A stretch of 64,000 nt of DNA from positions 68,511,740 through 68,575,739 of the forward strand of contig JALIGW010000001.1 of NCBI GenBank assembly GCA_023053685.1, read 5' to 3'. Made by a program: the position numbers and the translations under genes. The notes under the pieces were generated by a model that worked only from the letters and a program-made list of their open reading frames with translations, searched no databases and had not been told where the DNA came from. The DNA comes from Diadophis punctatus similis (lineage: Eukaryota; Chordata; Lepidosauria; Squamata; Dipsadidae). Below are positions 21,306 through 33,171 of the stretch, in pieces (the first letter of the stretch is position 1; each line of letters begins with the position of its first letter).

Positions 21306-21764
21306 CATCTGGACTGAATGCTTTGGAATCTCAGGCAGCCTAGAATCAAGCCAGCACAAGCACAGGACACAAAGAGCTTAAATTGTAAGCAGAGATATGC
21401 CCACAGAAGGATAATCATTGGTTCTCATAGCTTATTCTGGGATATGCCCCTAGTACGTGTCTGCTTTCTGATTGTAATTTATACCATTCTATTATCACAG
21501 TGACATCTCTACACACATATCATTGGTTTGAAATATTTTTGAAGGAAAGAAGTCATTCTCAAATGCCCTAAAAATCCCGTTGTACTGCTTTTGAATGTCC
21601 TTCTCATTGGCAGCAGTGTTAGCAATGAGGAGACATGGGTAAGTTTTCAGATGCTTCCATTATAGCAAAAATTGCAGCAGTGGTCCCAGTAAGAAATACT
21701 AGCAGGAATACTGCACTTAAATTTTCATAAATAAATAAACAAATATTCATTACATGCTCCGCAT

Positions 21765-21847
21765 CAGTGTTTCTCAGCCTCATCAATTTTGGAAATCCTA
21801 GGAGTTGAAGTTCACACATCTTAAATTGCTGAGGTTGAGAAACACTA
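21765..21847. mobile_element. Palindromic MITE relative (cagtgtttctca ends)
   Basis: It starts cagtgtttctcagcct and ends ttgagaaacacta, with an 'aggagttgaagttcacac' arm. Same superfamily as 34289 but partly collapsed. No clear TSD. Confidence 0.65.
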
Positions 21848-22994
21848 ATCTAGATATAACACTGGTTTGCATGAATCTCATCATGAAAAGATGATGATCT
21901 TCACAAATTAATGTATGCAATGTAATCTCCCCTTAGTAGTTACAGCTCACAAATTCAGTGTGTCATAAGACAAGCATCTAGCCATCTGACACAGGCCATC
22001 CATGCTCCCAGTTTGTACAGTGGCTTAATATTGATGGGAGTGATAGGAACATCCTTATCCCCTGGAGATATACACAAATCCAAGATGTGAACCAGCTATA
22101 GCCATGTGCAGGGACACAGTCAAGCACACACATACAGCACACCACCAGCCATTCAACTGGCTATTTTATGATGTGGCTCTTTGTGGTTCCAGAGGTATCC
22201 TTCCAAGTGGAGAAAAATATTATTGGGCCAAGATTCTTCCATGTATATTGCAGCATAATGCAGAGTGATTGGTTAGTGCAATCTTCCAATCAGCGGAGCC
22301 ATGCTTTCAATTTATGATGGGGCTCACAGGAACCTTATTTAAATAAATATCAAGGGTATTCAAATTCAGTAAGATTTCAAAGATATGAAACATGTGGTTG
22401 GACAGTTTGTGGTTCAGTATTCTGTGGGAACCTAACTATTGTCTTGATAGATTGTGTGAATCACTCCATTCTGCTAAGTCGCAATATAGATGTGATCCAA
22501 TGGAATTCGTGTATACAGTTATATTTGTTTACATTTGGCACAAATGTGTACAAAACTCTCTGAATATTTAAGGGTTTGACAGTCATTTGTCTCCCAGTCA
22601 TTTCTGGAAACTGAATGCAACAATGCTAAGAGGAAGTGAAAACTTTCCACATTAAGAAAAGGAAAAAAAACTGAGGCAGGGAGAAGAAATACCTTTTATA
22701 GGATGAAAAATTAGTACAAGAGCAATTAACATAAATCTGTCACAGAGCATTGGTTACATTGCCACTGAATTATCTGAAACTTTTTAATTGAGAGTATTAC
22801 TAAATTTTGTAGTGTAAACTCAGCTCCAGCTAAGATATTTCCCTGCCTTTAGAAAACAATCAAGAAAACAAATATTGGCAATGAGATGCATTATCTGTCT
22901 AGAAATGATTATTTTATTGTAGAATCATCATGGTAGCACTACTGAATGATATTCATTGTTAGAGATTAATAAATGTCATATATTGTTATATCTC
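21848..22994. other. Unique AT-rich sequence
   Basis: No recognised gene or repeat. Confidence 0.45.
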
Positions 22995-23990
22995 CACCCC
23001 GTGTCAGTTCAGTGAAGCAGTGGATGAGATGTGCCAGTGCCTAGAGGCTGTGAGGGTCTGGATGGGAGTCAACAGGTTCAGACTTAACCCAAACAAGACC
23101 GAGTGGCTGTGGGTATTGCCTCCGAAGGACTATGTCGACTGTCCATCCTTGGTTCTGGGGGGAGAGAAATTGCCCCCCTCAGAACAGGTTCGCAGTTTGG
23201 GTGTCCTCCTAGACTCGCAGCTAAGATTAACATTTGACAGCTGTAGCTAGAGGGACCTTTGCACAGGTTCGCCTGGTGCACAGGTTCGCCTGGTGCACCA
23301 ATTGCGACCCTACTTGGATCAGGAGGATCTTCTCACAGTCACTCACGCCCTTATCACCTCACAGCTTGATTATTGCAACGCGCTCTACATGGAGCTACCC
23401 CTGAAGAGTATTCGGAGACTACAGTTGGTCCAGAATGCAGCTTCACGAGCTGTTGTTGGTGCGCCTAGATACCCCACATTACATCAATACTTTGCGAGCT
23501 ACACTGGTTTCCTATCGGTTTCCGGACACAATTCAAGGTGTTGGTCATTACCTTTAAAGCCCTACATGGCTCAGGGACAGATTATCTTCGAGACCGCCTT
23601 CTACCACATACCTCCCAGTGACTGGTAAGATCCCACAGAGTTGGTCTTCTTCGGGTCCCGTCAGCTAAACAGTGTCGGCTGGCGGGTCTGCGGGGGAGGG
23701 CCTTCTCTGTGGCTGCCCCAGCTCTCTGGAATCAGTTACCTCCTGAGATCCGCATTACCCCCACCTTATTGGCCTTCCAGAAAGTGGTAAAGACCTGGCT
23801 TTTCCGACAGGCCTGGGGCCACTGACCTTGTGGGGGTGACTAGAGAGGTCGGGCCATGAATGTATGGAACTGTTTTAAATTGTAAAATCTTTTTTAAACT
23901 GTTTTTAGATGTTTTTGTATTGATTTTGATGTTCGTTCTTCTGTTGCGAGCCGCCCAGAGTCCCTAGGAAGTTGGGCGGCATAGAAATGG
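22995..23990 (+). mobile_element. CR1-L3 LINE, 3' ~1 kb
   Basis: The plus-strand frames encode, in order: WMGVNRFRLNPNKTEWLWV (end of RT thumb region), SEQVRSLGVLLDSQLRL, HQLRPYLDQEDLLTVTHALI, SQLDYCNALYMELPLKSIRR, LQLVQNAASRAVVGAPRYP, then with frameshifts VGLLRVPSAKQCRLAG and the LWNQLPPE-type region (23725-23750). The 3' UTR carries 'gagccgcccagagtccc'. It is the longest L3 copy here but lacks endonuclease and the RT catalytic motif, and stops and frameshifts mark it as dead. Confidence 0.9.
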
Positions 23991-23992
23991 AA

Positions 23993-24075
<83 letters not shown>

Positions 24076-24077
24076 AT
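23991..24077 (+). repeat. (AAAT)n array, L3 tail
   Basis: About 21 perfect aaat units directly after the L3 3' UTR. Confidence 0.93.
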
Positions 24078-25156
24078 ACTAGGCTAAAGAAGATCAACTG
24101 TAGGAAGAGCAATGGAGTCTTGTATTCTTGTATGAATCCTAAAGGAAGGAAGAAAATGCGCAATCTGTGTTAAGATTGTGGCACATGTAGACCGATTCTT
24201 TTTCTTTGCTCTGTAATCATAATCTCCCATAATACTCTCTCCTTTCTTCAAAGTTGCTTCAGCCTTAAGGGAGAAATCTCATAAAGACTGTCTGCTTGAT
24301 TTGGAAATAAATCCATAGCTGAAGTACAGCTCTGCAATAATTTAAACGCAATCATGCATCTTTTGAAGCCACAATTCTATTTCTTTCCTAAAAAGCAAAG
24401 TGATTGGGAGGGAGGATTATTTGAGAAAACAAAAACATATTACCACCCAAATGAGGAAAAAGGGATATGAGGAAATATAGACAATTTATATCCTTTGAAC
24501 CTTACGAATGCTCATAAAACTAGCATCAAAGTCTTAAATAATGACACCTGAATTTTTCCACAAAGGCATTCGGGTTCAGTTCTAAAGTACCATCACTTTC
24601 ATGTGACAGCAAGATGAAGCTTTTCTATCTCTCAGGCTCATCTTCTGCCATGATTGCATTCCTTCTTAAAAAGAAAAGAAACCATCAAACAGCTCCACCA
24701 ATGATGAAATGCTACTCTTAAAAAAAAAAAAGATATTGAGAGCTTCACAAGATGTGCCAGAATTCATAGGAGATAATGGATTACAGTATATACCATTTCA
24801 ATATTTCCCTTTCTCTGTACTTCTATGTAATCCCAGCAAGTCAAAATGTGCAATGGTTTTGAAGAACATGCTGGAGCTGGTGATAGAGATTAATGATCCT
24901 GTTTTGCATAACTTAAAACTAATCTTCATGGCCATTCGCCACTGAGCAGCAATCCATTTAAATTCCATCTCCTGCCTCTTGTCTTCATAGAGGCTTCAAA
25001 ACATTGGGGAGTATTCCAATGCCAATGAAATTCTGTAGACCGTTTCGCTAATCTGCTCTCTAAGGTGTGGCCACAACACCGGAACAGTTTAATTCCACAT
25101 TAAGTACAGGAAGCAGCTTCGTTCAGAGAAAGAATCATCCATGAAGGTATTTAGAG
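24078..25156. other. Unique sequence
   Basis: No gene recognised. An A-run lies at 24720-24731. Confidence 0.45.
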
Positions 25157-25664
25157 CAGGAGTGTCCAACCCATGGCCTGTGGGAGCTACATGCGGCCTC
25201 ACAAGATAGTAAATTTTCAACATTATCTTGTGATTTTATATTATAAAACTATATTATATATTTTATATGAGGTCTAAGACAATTCCTCTTCACTCAGTGT
25301 GGCCCAGGCCAGTAGTGGGTTCCTGCCGGTACGGTTAATAGCTGTTGTTTGGCGCAGAGCCGAAGACTCTGCTGCCGTTCGCGGTGCGGGGTTTTTCCCC
25401 GGGCGCTGCCGCCGCCCGCATGGACGCCACCAATTGCGTTCTTTTGCCCTCTGCGCATGTGCAAAGCGTTCTGCATGCGCAGAGGGCAAAAGAACGCAAT
25501 TGGCGGCGTCCATGCGGGCAGGGAAAGCGCCCGGGGAAAGCTCCCGCGCCGCGAACGGCAGAAGCATCTTCGGCTCTGTGCCGAACAACAGCTATTAACC
25601 ATACCGGCAGGAACAGGCAGGAACCCACCTCTGGCCCAGGCAAGCCAAAAGGTTGGAAACCCTG
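25157..25664. mobile_element. Older hAT element (aggtgtccaacc type), interrupted
   Basis: The left end is caggagtgtccaaccc with the 'catgcggcctcacaaga' block. On the other side, 'cttcactcagtgtggcccagg' continues to 'ccaaaaggttggaaaccctg'. Ends and body match the familiar amniote hAT MITE with GTGTCCAACC/GGTTGGACAC termini. Its own TSD is unreadable. A younger MITE sits inside it at 25310-25633. Confidence 0.7.
25310..25633. mobile_element. Foldback hAT MITE, family A, 324 bp, nested
   Basis: The TIRs are cagtagtgggttcctgcc and ggaacccacctctg. A perfect 8-bp TSD, gcccaggc, lies at 25302-25309 and 25634-25641. Almost the entire element is one inverted repeat: the 'attgcgttcttttgccctc' arm and its complement flank a 20-25 bp loop near 25455-25480. 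At least six mirror ORFs on both strands arise from this symmetry and are not genes. Confidence 0.95.
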
Positions 25665-26796
25665 GATTGATAGCATGCTTGCAAGTGACATAAAAAAGGG
25701 AGTATTGTGTTATGCCATCAGGAACATTTTGTTTAGCAAAATATCTTTTTGGCTGTGTTGATTTCTAAGTTGCAAAGAATCTACATGGCAATCCGCATTT
25801 AAAACATCGTGGTTTTTTTTTTCCTGAATTAATTTTTGAAGAAATATCGAGTTTCTTCATGGAATGGAAATCATGATCTGATTTTTAAAAATAATTATAT
25901 TAGTCTAAGCTTCTTTGGATGAAATTGAGGAGACCCCAGTTCCCTTCAAAACATCAACTATCCCTTACTTCAGTTTAGCTCACTGTTATGAAGATCAAGT
26001 GAGTTGCAACTTCAATGTGTATTAGCATGAGCTCTCAAAGATGTCACTAACAATTCTGAAAATACTAAAGAAGGATCATTCTTACTTGACCATAACATTT
26101 CATCTCGCTCCATGAGCAGCACATAAATTTAATAAATAACAACTTTTCTCCCTTCTTATGGTAGGGAGAATCTGGATTAGGGTAAGAAATAAAGAAAAAT
26201 AAGGAAGTCTATTGTAAGTGACATGGTTTTCGTCTGCTAAGGATTATGGAAAAGAGTGGAAGAATGATGATTTTTTTCATGATATATAAGCAAACCTTCA
26301 TATCCTATTAAACTGGCTCAGCTACTGTATTTGGTTTTTTTTTAAAGATTTCGTTCACGTGTAACATATTTTGCTTGACATTTTCTCCATCTGTCTATAA
26401 GTCATGTGAGATTCTAAAATAGATGCGTGGAAGTTCTGTAGAACTTTGATGTTTTTCATTTATTTGCCTCATTTGGAACATTTTCTGGTCATTTGTGTTA
26501 ATCTGTTTAGAATATTTTACCCACATAATTTTGTCTGCTGAGTCAGAAATAGCAGATTCTGATCAATGTCATTGCATGACCCCCATTAAGGAACTGAAAA
26601 GAGAAACAAAAGTGTAACACTTCAGAGTCCGTCTTGTTTTAGAAATAAAATTGAGGTCTAAAAAAGGGGGGGAAGTTTGATTCATTAAAATTTAGATTAT
26701 CTCACATTATGGCAAGTCTCTTATAATTGTCCTTCAAATCAATCTTGGGACCACAGAGTTTTCTCAGCAACATTTTCAGAAGCGGTTTGCCAGGAC
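25665..26796. other. Unique AT-rich sequence
   Basis: No gene or clear repeat. Confidence 0.45.
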
Positions 26797-27098
26797 CAAT
26801 GTTCCCTCTAAGCTGCGTGGCTGCACGGCCGCGCACGTGATAAGAAAACGCCATGCAGCAGTTTCCAACTGCCGCCCAGTGTTTTCTTATGTCAGAGGGA
26901 ACATTGATTACCATCCCAATCGGGGTGGGTGGGGGGTGGGGGGAAAGGAGCCTTCAACGAAGAGAGGTGGAGGCTTTAACTCTTGCCTCCCCAGGTGGGC
27001 TCCGCTGCTAGGGAGAGGAGAGCAAGATCAAAGGCTGAAACGCCACGCAGCAGTTTCCAATTGCAGCGCAGTGATTTTCAATGTTAGAGGGAACATTG
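26797..27098. mobile_element. hAT MITE, family C, 302 bp, with duplicated terminal segments
   Basis: The left end is caatgttccctctaa and the right end is ttagagggaacattg. A perfect 8-bp TSD, gccaggac, lies at 26789-26796 and 27099-27106. A second right-end copy (gtcagagggaacattg) occurs internally at about 26893-26908. The block 'cacgcagcagtttccaa' also occurs twice (26852 and 27041). So the insertion is one unit by its TSDs but carries three terminal motifs. Confidence 0.85.
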
Positions 27099-27106
27099 GC
27101 CAGGAC

Positions 27107-27328
27107 CTTCTTCCAAGATGTGTTTCCATTTTCCAATCTAGGGCTGATAGAAATGATTGGCCAAAGTTAGCTTTTGTTCCTAAGGAAGAGCCAGAATTGC
27201 AATCTCCCTGCTCCTGGTCCAGCTTGCACCAAATACTGGCTCTCGTGGCAACTGTGATCTGATTTACAAGCAAGCAATGCAAAGACATGGATATATTTCT
27301 GTTAAATTACATTATAAACCAAATTGAG
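27107..27328. other. Unique sequence
   Basis: No recognised feature before the CA repeat. Confidence 0.4.
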
Positions 27329-27331
27329 CTA

Positions 27332-27332
<1 letters not shown>

Positions 27333-27382
<50 letters not shown>
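27333..27382 (+). repeat. (CA)n dinucleotide microsatellite
   Basis: About 25 uninterrupted CA units. Confidence 0.95.
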
Positions 27383-27385
<3 letters not shown>

Positions 27386-27599
27386 CACATTGAAAAATTG
27401 GGATCTCAGACAACTGTATATGGTTGAAGAAGAGAAAAGTAAGTAGGAATATAACCTGTAAGAAGAAATGAAAGAGTCAAGAAATGGTGTCTGGGCTTTC
27501 TTCTTGGAAGGAAGAACAACAGAAAACAGAACCACCAGCTCTGATGTCATTTGAGCCTCACTAAGCAAGCCTTGTAATTTATCAACTGGTCATGCAAAT

Positions 27600-27874
27600 C
27601 AGAGGTGAGTTTCAGCAGGTTCTGACCAATTCTGGAGAACTGGTAGCGGAAATTTTGAGTAGTTCGGAGAACCGGTAAATACCACCACTGACTGGCCCCG
27701 CCCCCATCTATTCTCTACTTCCTGAGCCCTAGCTGATCGGGAGGAAATGGGGATTTTGCAGTAACCTTCCCCTGGAGTTGGGTGGGAATGGAGATTTTAC
27801 AGTATCCTTCCCCTGCCACGCCCACCAAGCCACGCCCACAGAACAGCAGTAAAAAAATTTGAATCCCATCACTG
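27600..27874. mobile_element. hAT MITE, family D (gaggtgagtttcagc / aatcccatcactg ends)
   Basis: The left end is cagaggtgagtttcagcagg. The right part is 'gccacgcccacagaacagc' then 'tttgaatcccatcactg'. The internal 'gttcggagaaccggtaaa' and 'ggccccgccccc' blocks recur in squamate MITEs, and 61420 carries the inverted 'gtgggcgtggctt'. The flanking 8-mers atgcaaat and atacaaga agree at five positions, so the TSD is uncertain. Confidence 0.7.
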
Positions 27875-29482
27875 ATACAAGAAAGGGGTTTTGTTCTTGT
27901 ATGGCGCTCCCTTTCTTCTTCTCATCTCTTTTTCCTTCCGTATCATCCTTCCTTTTCAATTGTAAGCCAGGGAATCTGGATTTTATCATCATGAAAGCTA
28001 CTCGGGGAATCTTTCAGCTAGAAAAGTGGGGCACGAATGCTGAAAATATATGATTCCCTTTCATACTGAAGTTGTTTTACTGTTCTTGAGCTCCAGACTT
28101 CATTGCTGATTCTAAAATGCAATCTAAAACTTAACTTCCAGTAACAGACATGGAGGATGGCGAACCATAAGCTCCATCCTGTCTTGGATCTGTTCTTCTA
28201 CCAACCTTATATTCAGGGGGGGAAATCTGTAAAACTGGGAATATCTTTGATCCATGTTGCTCTTATAACAGAACCTGAAACCCATCATAATTCTCTATCA
28301 TACAGAGAACATCCATGGACATAAAGTCTCCTGTTTTAGATGCTTGCTATGAATACATATCTGATAACAAAAATAGGGATGGGCAAGGGCAGCACTGATG
28401 TCTCCTTCTTATTTTGCAACCTTGCATATCTTTGTAATTTTGTCCTGAAATGCTTGAAGGAAGTCACTGTGTATTCATATTTCTGTCCCTATCTCTACTT
28501 ACATACCTTGCACACAAATAATCATCTCACAAGCCCACCCTGAAAATATGTTTGGGTTTATTTGGACTTGTTTTTGTTTTGCTGCATTCTTAGGGGAAGA
28601 TGAGGCAGTTGGAAATAATGGAAAAGAACAAAGAGAACATTTTTCTACATATTTGTGGGAGGACAGTAAAGAGAAAATGGCATCTTGCACAATACTCAGG
28701 CTAGTTGAAACTGCTCCACTAAATGACAGGAGACATACTTTTTCCATTCCCATTATTCGTATTGTGCTCAAAGCAAAGCCATTCACGGGGTGGAAATGAA
28801 AACAACAGACACAAATGCCTTGCAAATGACTTTTTTACACTGACGCGTTGTACAATTTGCAGGCACAATTGTAGAAAGCATGAGCTAATTCTTAAATCCA
28901 TTGCCTTCTTAAAATATTGCCTAAATAAGCACATTATTACCTTCCAATAAAGATGAGGCACAGCTTCTGGAATCCCAACTTCATAACTTTTCCTAAGATA
29001 GAGAGTGATTGTAGGCAACTGCCTTTATTTTCTGATTTTGTAGAGTTTTACAATATTACCAATAACTTTAATGATCAAAAGTCTCCCAGATTTAGAGATT
29101 TTCCCCCAATGCAAGGTGAGGAAAGTAAGTATGGTTTGTTGTCCTTTTCAAATGTCAGTGGAGTTTAGTAGTTATTAAAAGACTTTATGAAGACAGATGT
29201 TGCTTGATTTCATTCAGTATCACCATCTGTGCACTAGAGTCTCCTTTGGAGTCTCCTTTAGAACTTGCAAATTAGCTGTCACAGGAACTTTATACGGATC
29301 CCATCCTCCCATCCTTGCAACCCAGGTGGCTGCAGTCAAGTTGGTACAAGTCAAGAAAGGCTGTTAAGTGAAAACTGCAGGATGCACAGGAAGTAGGATC
29401 CTCAGAAAATGTACGGTAAACAAAATCCAAGCCTGATAAAAGAATTCCAACTAGATCTTCTGGTTATCCAGGATTATAGTTT
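27875..29482. other. Unique sequence
   Basis: No known repeat. Overlapping ORFs of 60-108 codons at 28340-29168 on both strands have no motif I recognise. Confidence 0.4.
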
Positions 29483-29529
29483 AATAGTTGGCCTACTTAT
29501 GAGTTTAGCTCATGAGTAGGCCAACTATT
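29483..29529. repeat. Short hairpin, 21-bp arms
   Basis: The arms at 29483-29503 (aatagttggcctacttatgag) and 29509-29529 are complementary except for one position. The loop is tttag. It is isolated, with no adjoining TIR or TSD. Confidence 0.85.
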
Positions 29530-30560
29530 GTCTGGGAAAGGTAGAATGGAGGGAAAGAAGATAGTTTTGGGAACAGGCAGAGTTATCCCAAAACCATGTA
29601 AAATATCCCAATTTTGGAAGGGGTAAGGCAGAACAGAGAAAGAAGAAGGTAAGGTGTTGAGAATCTGCAGAGTAGGGAGCCCCATCTGCTGGTAGGAAGA
29701 CTACTCATTAGTAGAAAAAAAAGAGAGAGATCCAAGCATCTCCTGTAACTTCTTCTTGTCATCATGGCGATTAAACACATTAGCTTAGCACCCTCTATCT
29801 CTGGGAAGCAGCTGCTTCCCTTCGCAATATATGCAGACCAGTCAAATTGCTTCTTCAGAACACTTTAAGTATCTTCTATAAAACAAACATAGTACTTTAA
29901 GATAGCAAAATTACTATCTCATTTTCCCAGCTTGTTCCTGAAACTGTTTGAGAAACACATCATTTCTCTTGATTTATTTGTGTTTATTTGACTTTGTTTT
30001 TAAATTGCTAAACAGTCCTTCATTCCCATTCCTCTATCACAATAATGGATTCCAAAGTGATGTGCACAAATAAAATAAGTAACAGCACTACCAGAAATCA
30101 CCATAATGATCAAACTATTCTAAAGAACAAAACCAGAACCTGATTTGTTCACATCATGCTATAAGCAAATTGAAGAGTTCAGGTGAACGGAAATATTTTA
30201 TACTGGAAGATTAAAAAAAATGGAATGTTGGTGTTGGTGTCTTGGGGTGAATTGGGGGGGGGGCATTGTTAATCCACCATAAAAATGCCCCTGCCGTTTG
30301 GAGAAGATTTTCATATATGGTCTCAATGTACAGGAAATATATTACGCTTAAGCTATTTATGCCTAATATAGTTATGGTGTTTTAATAGACATCTATCAAC
30401 AGGGCTGAAGAGATAAAAAGAAAAAGAAGATATGGTGTTTTGTTTTGTTTTTAATCAAGTTTCCATGGAAGGTCTTAGCAGGCAGCAACCCTTAACTAGG
30501 CTTGGCTGTACTTGGAAACACAAATTCCTACATAGGAAATCCAGGCTGTAGGCTAGATAG
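29530..30560. other. Unique AT-rich sequence
   Basis: Nothing recognised except a G-run at about 30253-30262. Confidence 0.45.
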
Positions 30561-30562
30561 AG

Positions 30563-30563
<1 letters not shown>

Positions 30564-30630
<67 letters not shown>
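30564..30630 (+). repeat. (GT)n dinucleotide microsatellite
   Basis: About 33 uninterrupted GT units. The VCVCVC/HTHTHT peptides predicted across it are artefacts. Confidence 0.95.
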
Positions 30631-30634
<4 letters not shown>

Positions 30635-30703
30635 AGGAGGGAGGGAGGGAGAAAGGGGGAGGAGGAGGGGGAGGGAGGGAGGGAGAGGGGGGGGCAGAAG
30701 AGA
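30631..30703 (+). repeat. Purine tract (GGGA/GGA)n
   Basis: About 70 bases nearly free of pyrimidines, made of gaggg and gga units. It lies directly 3' of the GT repeat and just before a LINE fragment. Confidence 0.9.
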
Positions 30704-30707
30704 CAAA

Positions 30708-30919
30708 ATTATCTGCCACAATGTCCTACCTGTTAACGACTACTTCAGCTTCAACCGCAATAATACACGAGATCACAATAGATACAAACTTAATGTAAAC
30801 TGCTCCAAACTTGATTGCAAAAAAATTCGACTTCAACAACAGAGTGGTTAATGCCTGGAACACTTTACCTGACTCAGTAGTCTCTTCCCCTAACCCCAAA
30901 AACTTCAACCTTCAACAAA
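30708..30919 (+). mobile_element. Non-LTR LINE 3' coding fragment, part 1
   Basis: The frame reads VNDYFSFNRNNTR (30733-30770 with one shift), then YKLNVNCSKLDCKK, then RVVNAWNTLPDSVVSSP, ending at the SINE. The 'RvvNaWNsLPd.vV.sps...Fk' block is the usual C-terminus of jockey-superfamily LINE proteins. I cannot name the family. The reading continues after 31170. Confidence 0.75.
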
Positions 30920-31169
30920 GAGCCGAGGTGGCGCAGTGGTTAGAGAGCAGTACTGCAGGCTACTTTAGCTGATTGTGATTTGAGTTCAGCTGTTCAAATC
31001 TCACCGGCTCAAGGTTGACTCAGCCTTCCATCCTTCCAAGGTAGGTAAAATGAGGACCCAGATTGTTGGGGGCAATGTAAATATATACATTGCTTAATGG
31101 TGTAAACCGCTTAGAGAGTGCTTGCACTATGAGGCAGTATATAAATCTCATAAATAAATAAATAATAAT
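30920..31169 (+). mobile_element. tRNA-derived SINE nested in the LINE
   Basis: Third copy of the family at 1160, with an A box (ggtggcgcagtggttaga), a B box (gttcaaatctc) and the 'ggtaaaatgaggaccc' body. The tail 'taaatctcataaataaata' differs from the other two copies. A small internal insertion, 'tgtaaatatatacattg', is present near 31076. The LINE text (cctcggattatctacc) resumes right after it. Confidence 0.88.
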
Positions 31170-31400
31170 AAACCTCGGATTATCTACCATCGACCTCACC
31201 CCATTCCTAAGAGGTCAGTAAGGGGTGTGCATAAGCGCACAACCGTGCCTAATGCACCCATATATTCATACCTCTTTTATTCTTGCTTGTACTATTACAT
31301 ATACATTCAATCATGTTTTACTGTTTATACTTTGCTTATAATCATATATGCTTGACAAATAAACAAATACAAATACAAATATAAATACAAATATATGCAT
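31170..31400 (+). mobile_element. Non-LTR LINE 3' end, part 2, with (CAAATA)n tail
   Basis: 'tcgacctcaccccattccta' encodes the last residues (IDLTPFLRG type) and a stop. A 3' UTR follows, ending 'tatgcttgacaaataaac' and several caaata/caaatat units. Confidence 0.7.
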
Positions 31401-33058
31401 ATATTCATTTATAAGCCTGATAAATCCATGGTGCTTTCATCATTACTATCATTTGATATTTTCTATTGTGGTAATTGAATGCCTAGAGGCAAGTTGGCGC
31501 ACTTAAGTAACCTCCCCAAATCAAAGGCAACGTTCAAGAGATAAATTATTTGCAGAATGATTAATATGCTTTTCTTTCCCCCAATCTGAGTGTTTAAATG
31601 CATTAGGTGCATCTGTTTTGGAGAGGGTTATTTTATATTTATCTGCCCCTTATTTACAAAACACAAGAAATCAGGCAGAGGGGTGTCAAGTGCCGAGGAA
31701 ATTAGGAGATTCAGGCAGTTCAAATGAGTGTAAAGATTTATTCCAAGTTTGAACTCTCTACAAGAATCTGACCAACAGGCAGTCAAGGGAAATGAGCAGG
31801 AATTAAGAAGGCATTCAAGGTGAGCTGGACTTAGATTTCTTGTGGTCGCGTAGGGACTCATGACTGATGATGCTTTTGATCAACCTGGTCATCTCCTAGA
31901 AGGGGATTGGTAGCCTTATTAACCATCTATATTTTTTGGATGGACACATTGGATGGTTCAGCTTTTTCCATTTCAATATTTTTCTTTATGAGTACTTGTC
32001 ATTTTAAAAAAAATCAAAATTCCCACCCATTCCCACCCATTCCTATTCTCTAAATTTCCACCCATTCCCATTAATAATGGCAATTATTATTCCCATTCCC
32101 ATTATTGTCAGGATTTCAATAAACATTCTAATTTTACTGCTTAGATGAGATTTCCAAACAAAAGAGCTGTCAAGCAACAGAGGCCAAATACCGGAATATA
32201 TTTGATTTGGTGAAACATGATTTGCATGGGGGGGAAACTTTAATGATATATTTGGTTCATTCATTTCTACAGTATTTAAATAAAACAGCACAACAGCTAT
32301 AAATATATTAGTGAAGATTATACAGCAGGGCTGACAGCTCGATTCTCCCTGATATTTCAGATTTCAACTCATATTAGCCTCAGTAAACATGGCCGATTGG
32401 AAATGATTTTGAGAGTCATAGGCCTAAACATCTGAAAAGCACTGAGTTTGTCTTCCATGGTTCAAATAAAAATTATTTAATAAGTTCAGATCTTTGGTCT
32501 ATCTAGGTATCTAGACTGCACTACTTTGAAATATGTTGCTCTATACATTTTCTGGTAGGGTTCTACTTCCATCCATCTCTGGAGATACCAGGTATTTAAT
32601 TAAATATTTGTTAAATTTATAGCCTGACATCCCTCTAGGAGCTCAGAACATCATACTTAGCACTTTCTCCTTCAATTTTTAACCACAACCGCAAAACAAT
32701 TTTGAATTAAATGTGATAATCGGTCCATGTGGCTTCCATGGTTGAGGATGGACTTGAATCAAATAGATCTGGACCCAGCTCAAAAGATTACAGACAAATA
32801 TGTTAGTGTAGTTTGCCCATAAGGGGGGCATTGGATTGGTAAAAGAATTTATGAATGGAAACTTAGTTAAATTAGAATTATTCAAAATTCTGTTGTATTT
32901 TAACTTTTTTACTTCTGTGTGGTATCCTCTCTACTTTGTTTCTCCATTTCTGTCTTCTTGTTTCCCCATCTGAAATTTCATTATTTCCTTCAATGTAGGA
33001 GATTACAAGGACAGATCTTCCACAGGAGATAAACAGCCTCTCACATGATCTACTTTAG
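31401..33058. other. Unique sequence, one old LINE-like block
   Basis: No gene recognised. 'tttatagcctgacatccctc ... gagctcagaacatcatac' near 32617-32655 may be an eroded inverted L3/SINE 3' end. Repeated 'cccattcccacccattcc' motifs occur at 32024-32105. Confidence 0.4.
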
Positions 33059-33123
33059 CAGTTCTCAGAGTGCTGGAAGTCCCTGAGACTCTTTTAAGAG
33101 GTCTTCAAATCCAATCCAATCCA

Positions 33124-33171
<48 letters not shown>

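Noticed and set aside
25274..25761. Cluster of overlapping ORFs on both strands, up to 138 codons
   Set aside because: They are mirror images caused by the palindromic MITE 25310-25633. Also 7412-7944, 4129-4559, 59026-59439 and 61309-62148.
30455..30798. ORFs rich in VCVCVC or HTHTHT
   Set aside because: Produced by the (GT)n and purine tracts. Likewise 27329-27568 over (CA)n.
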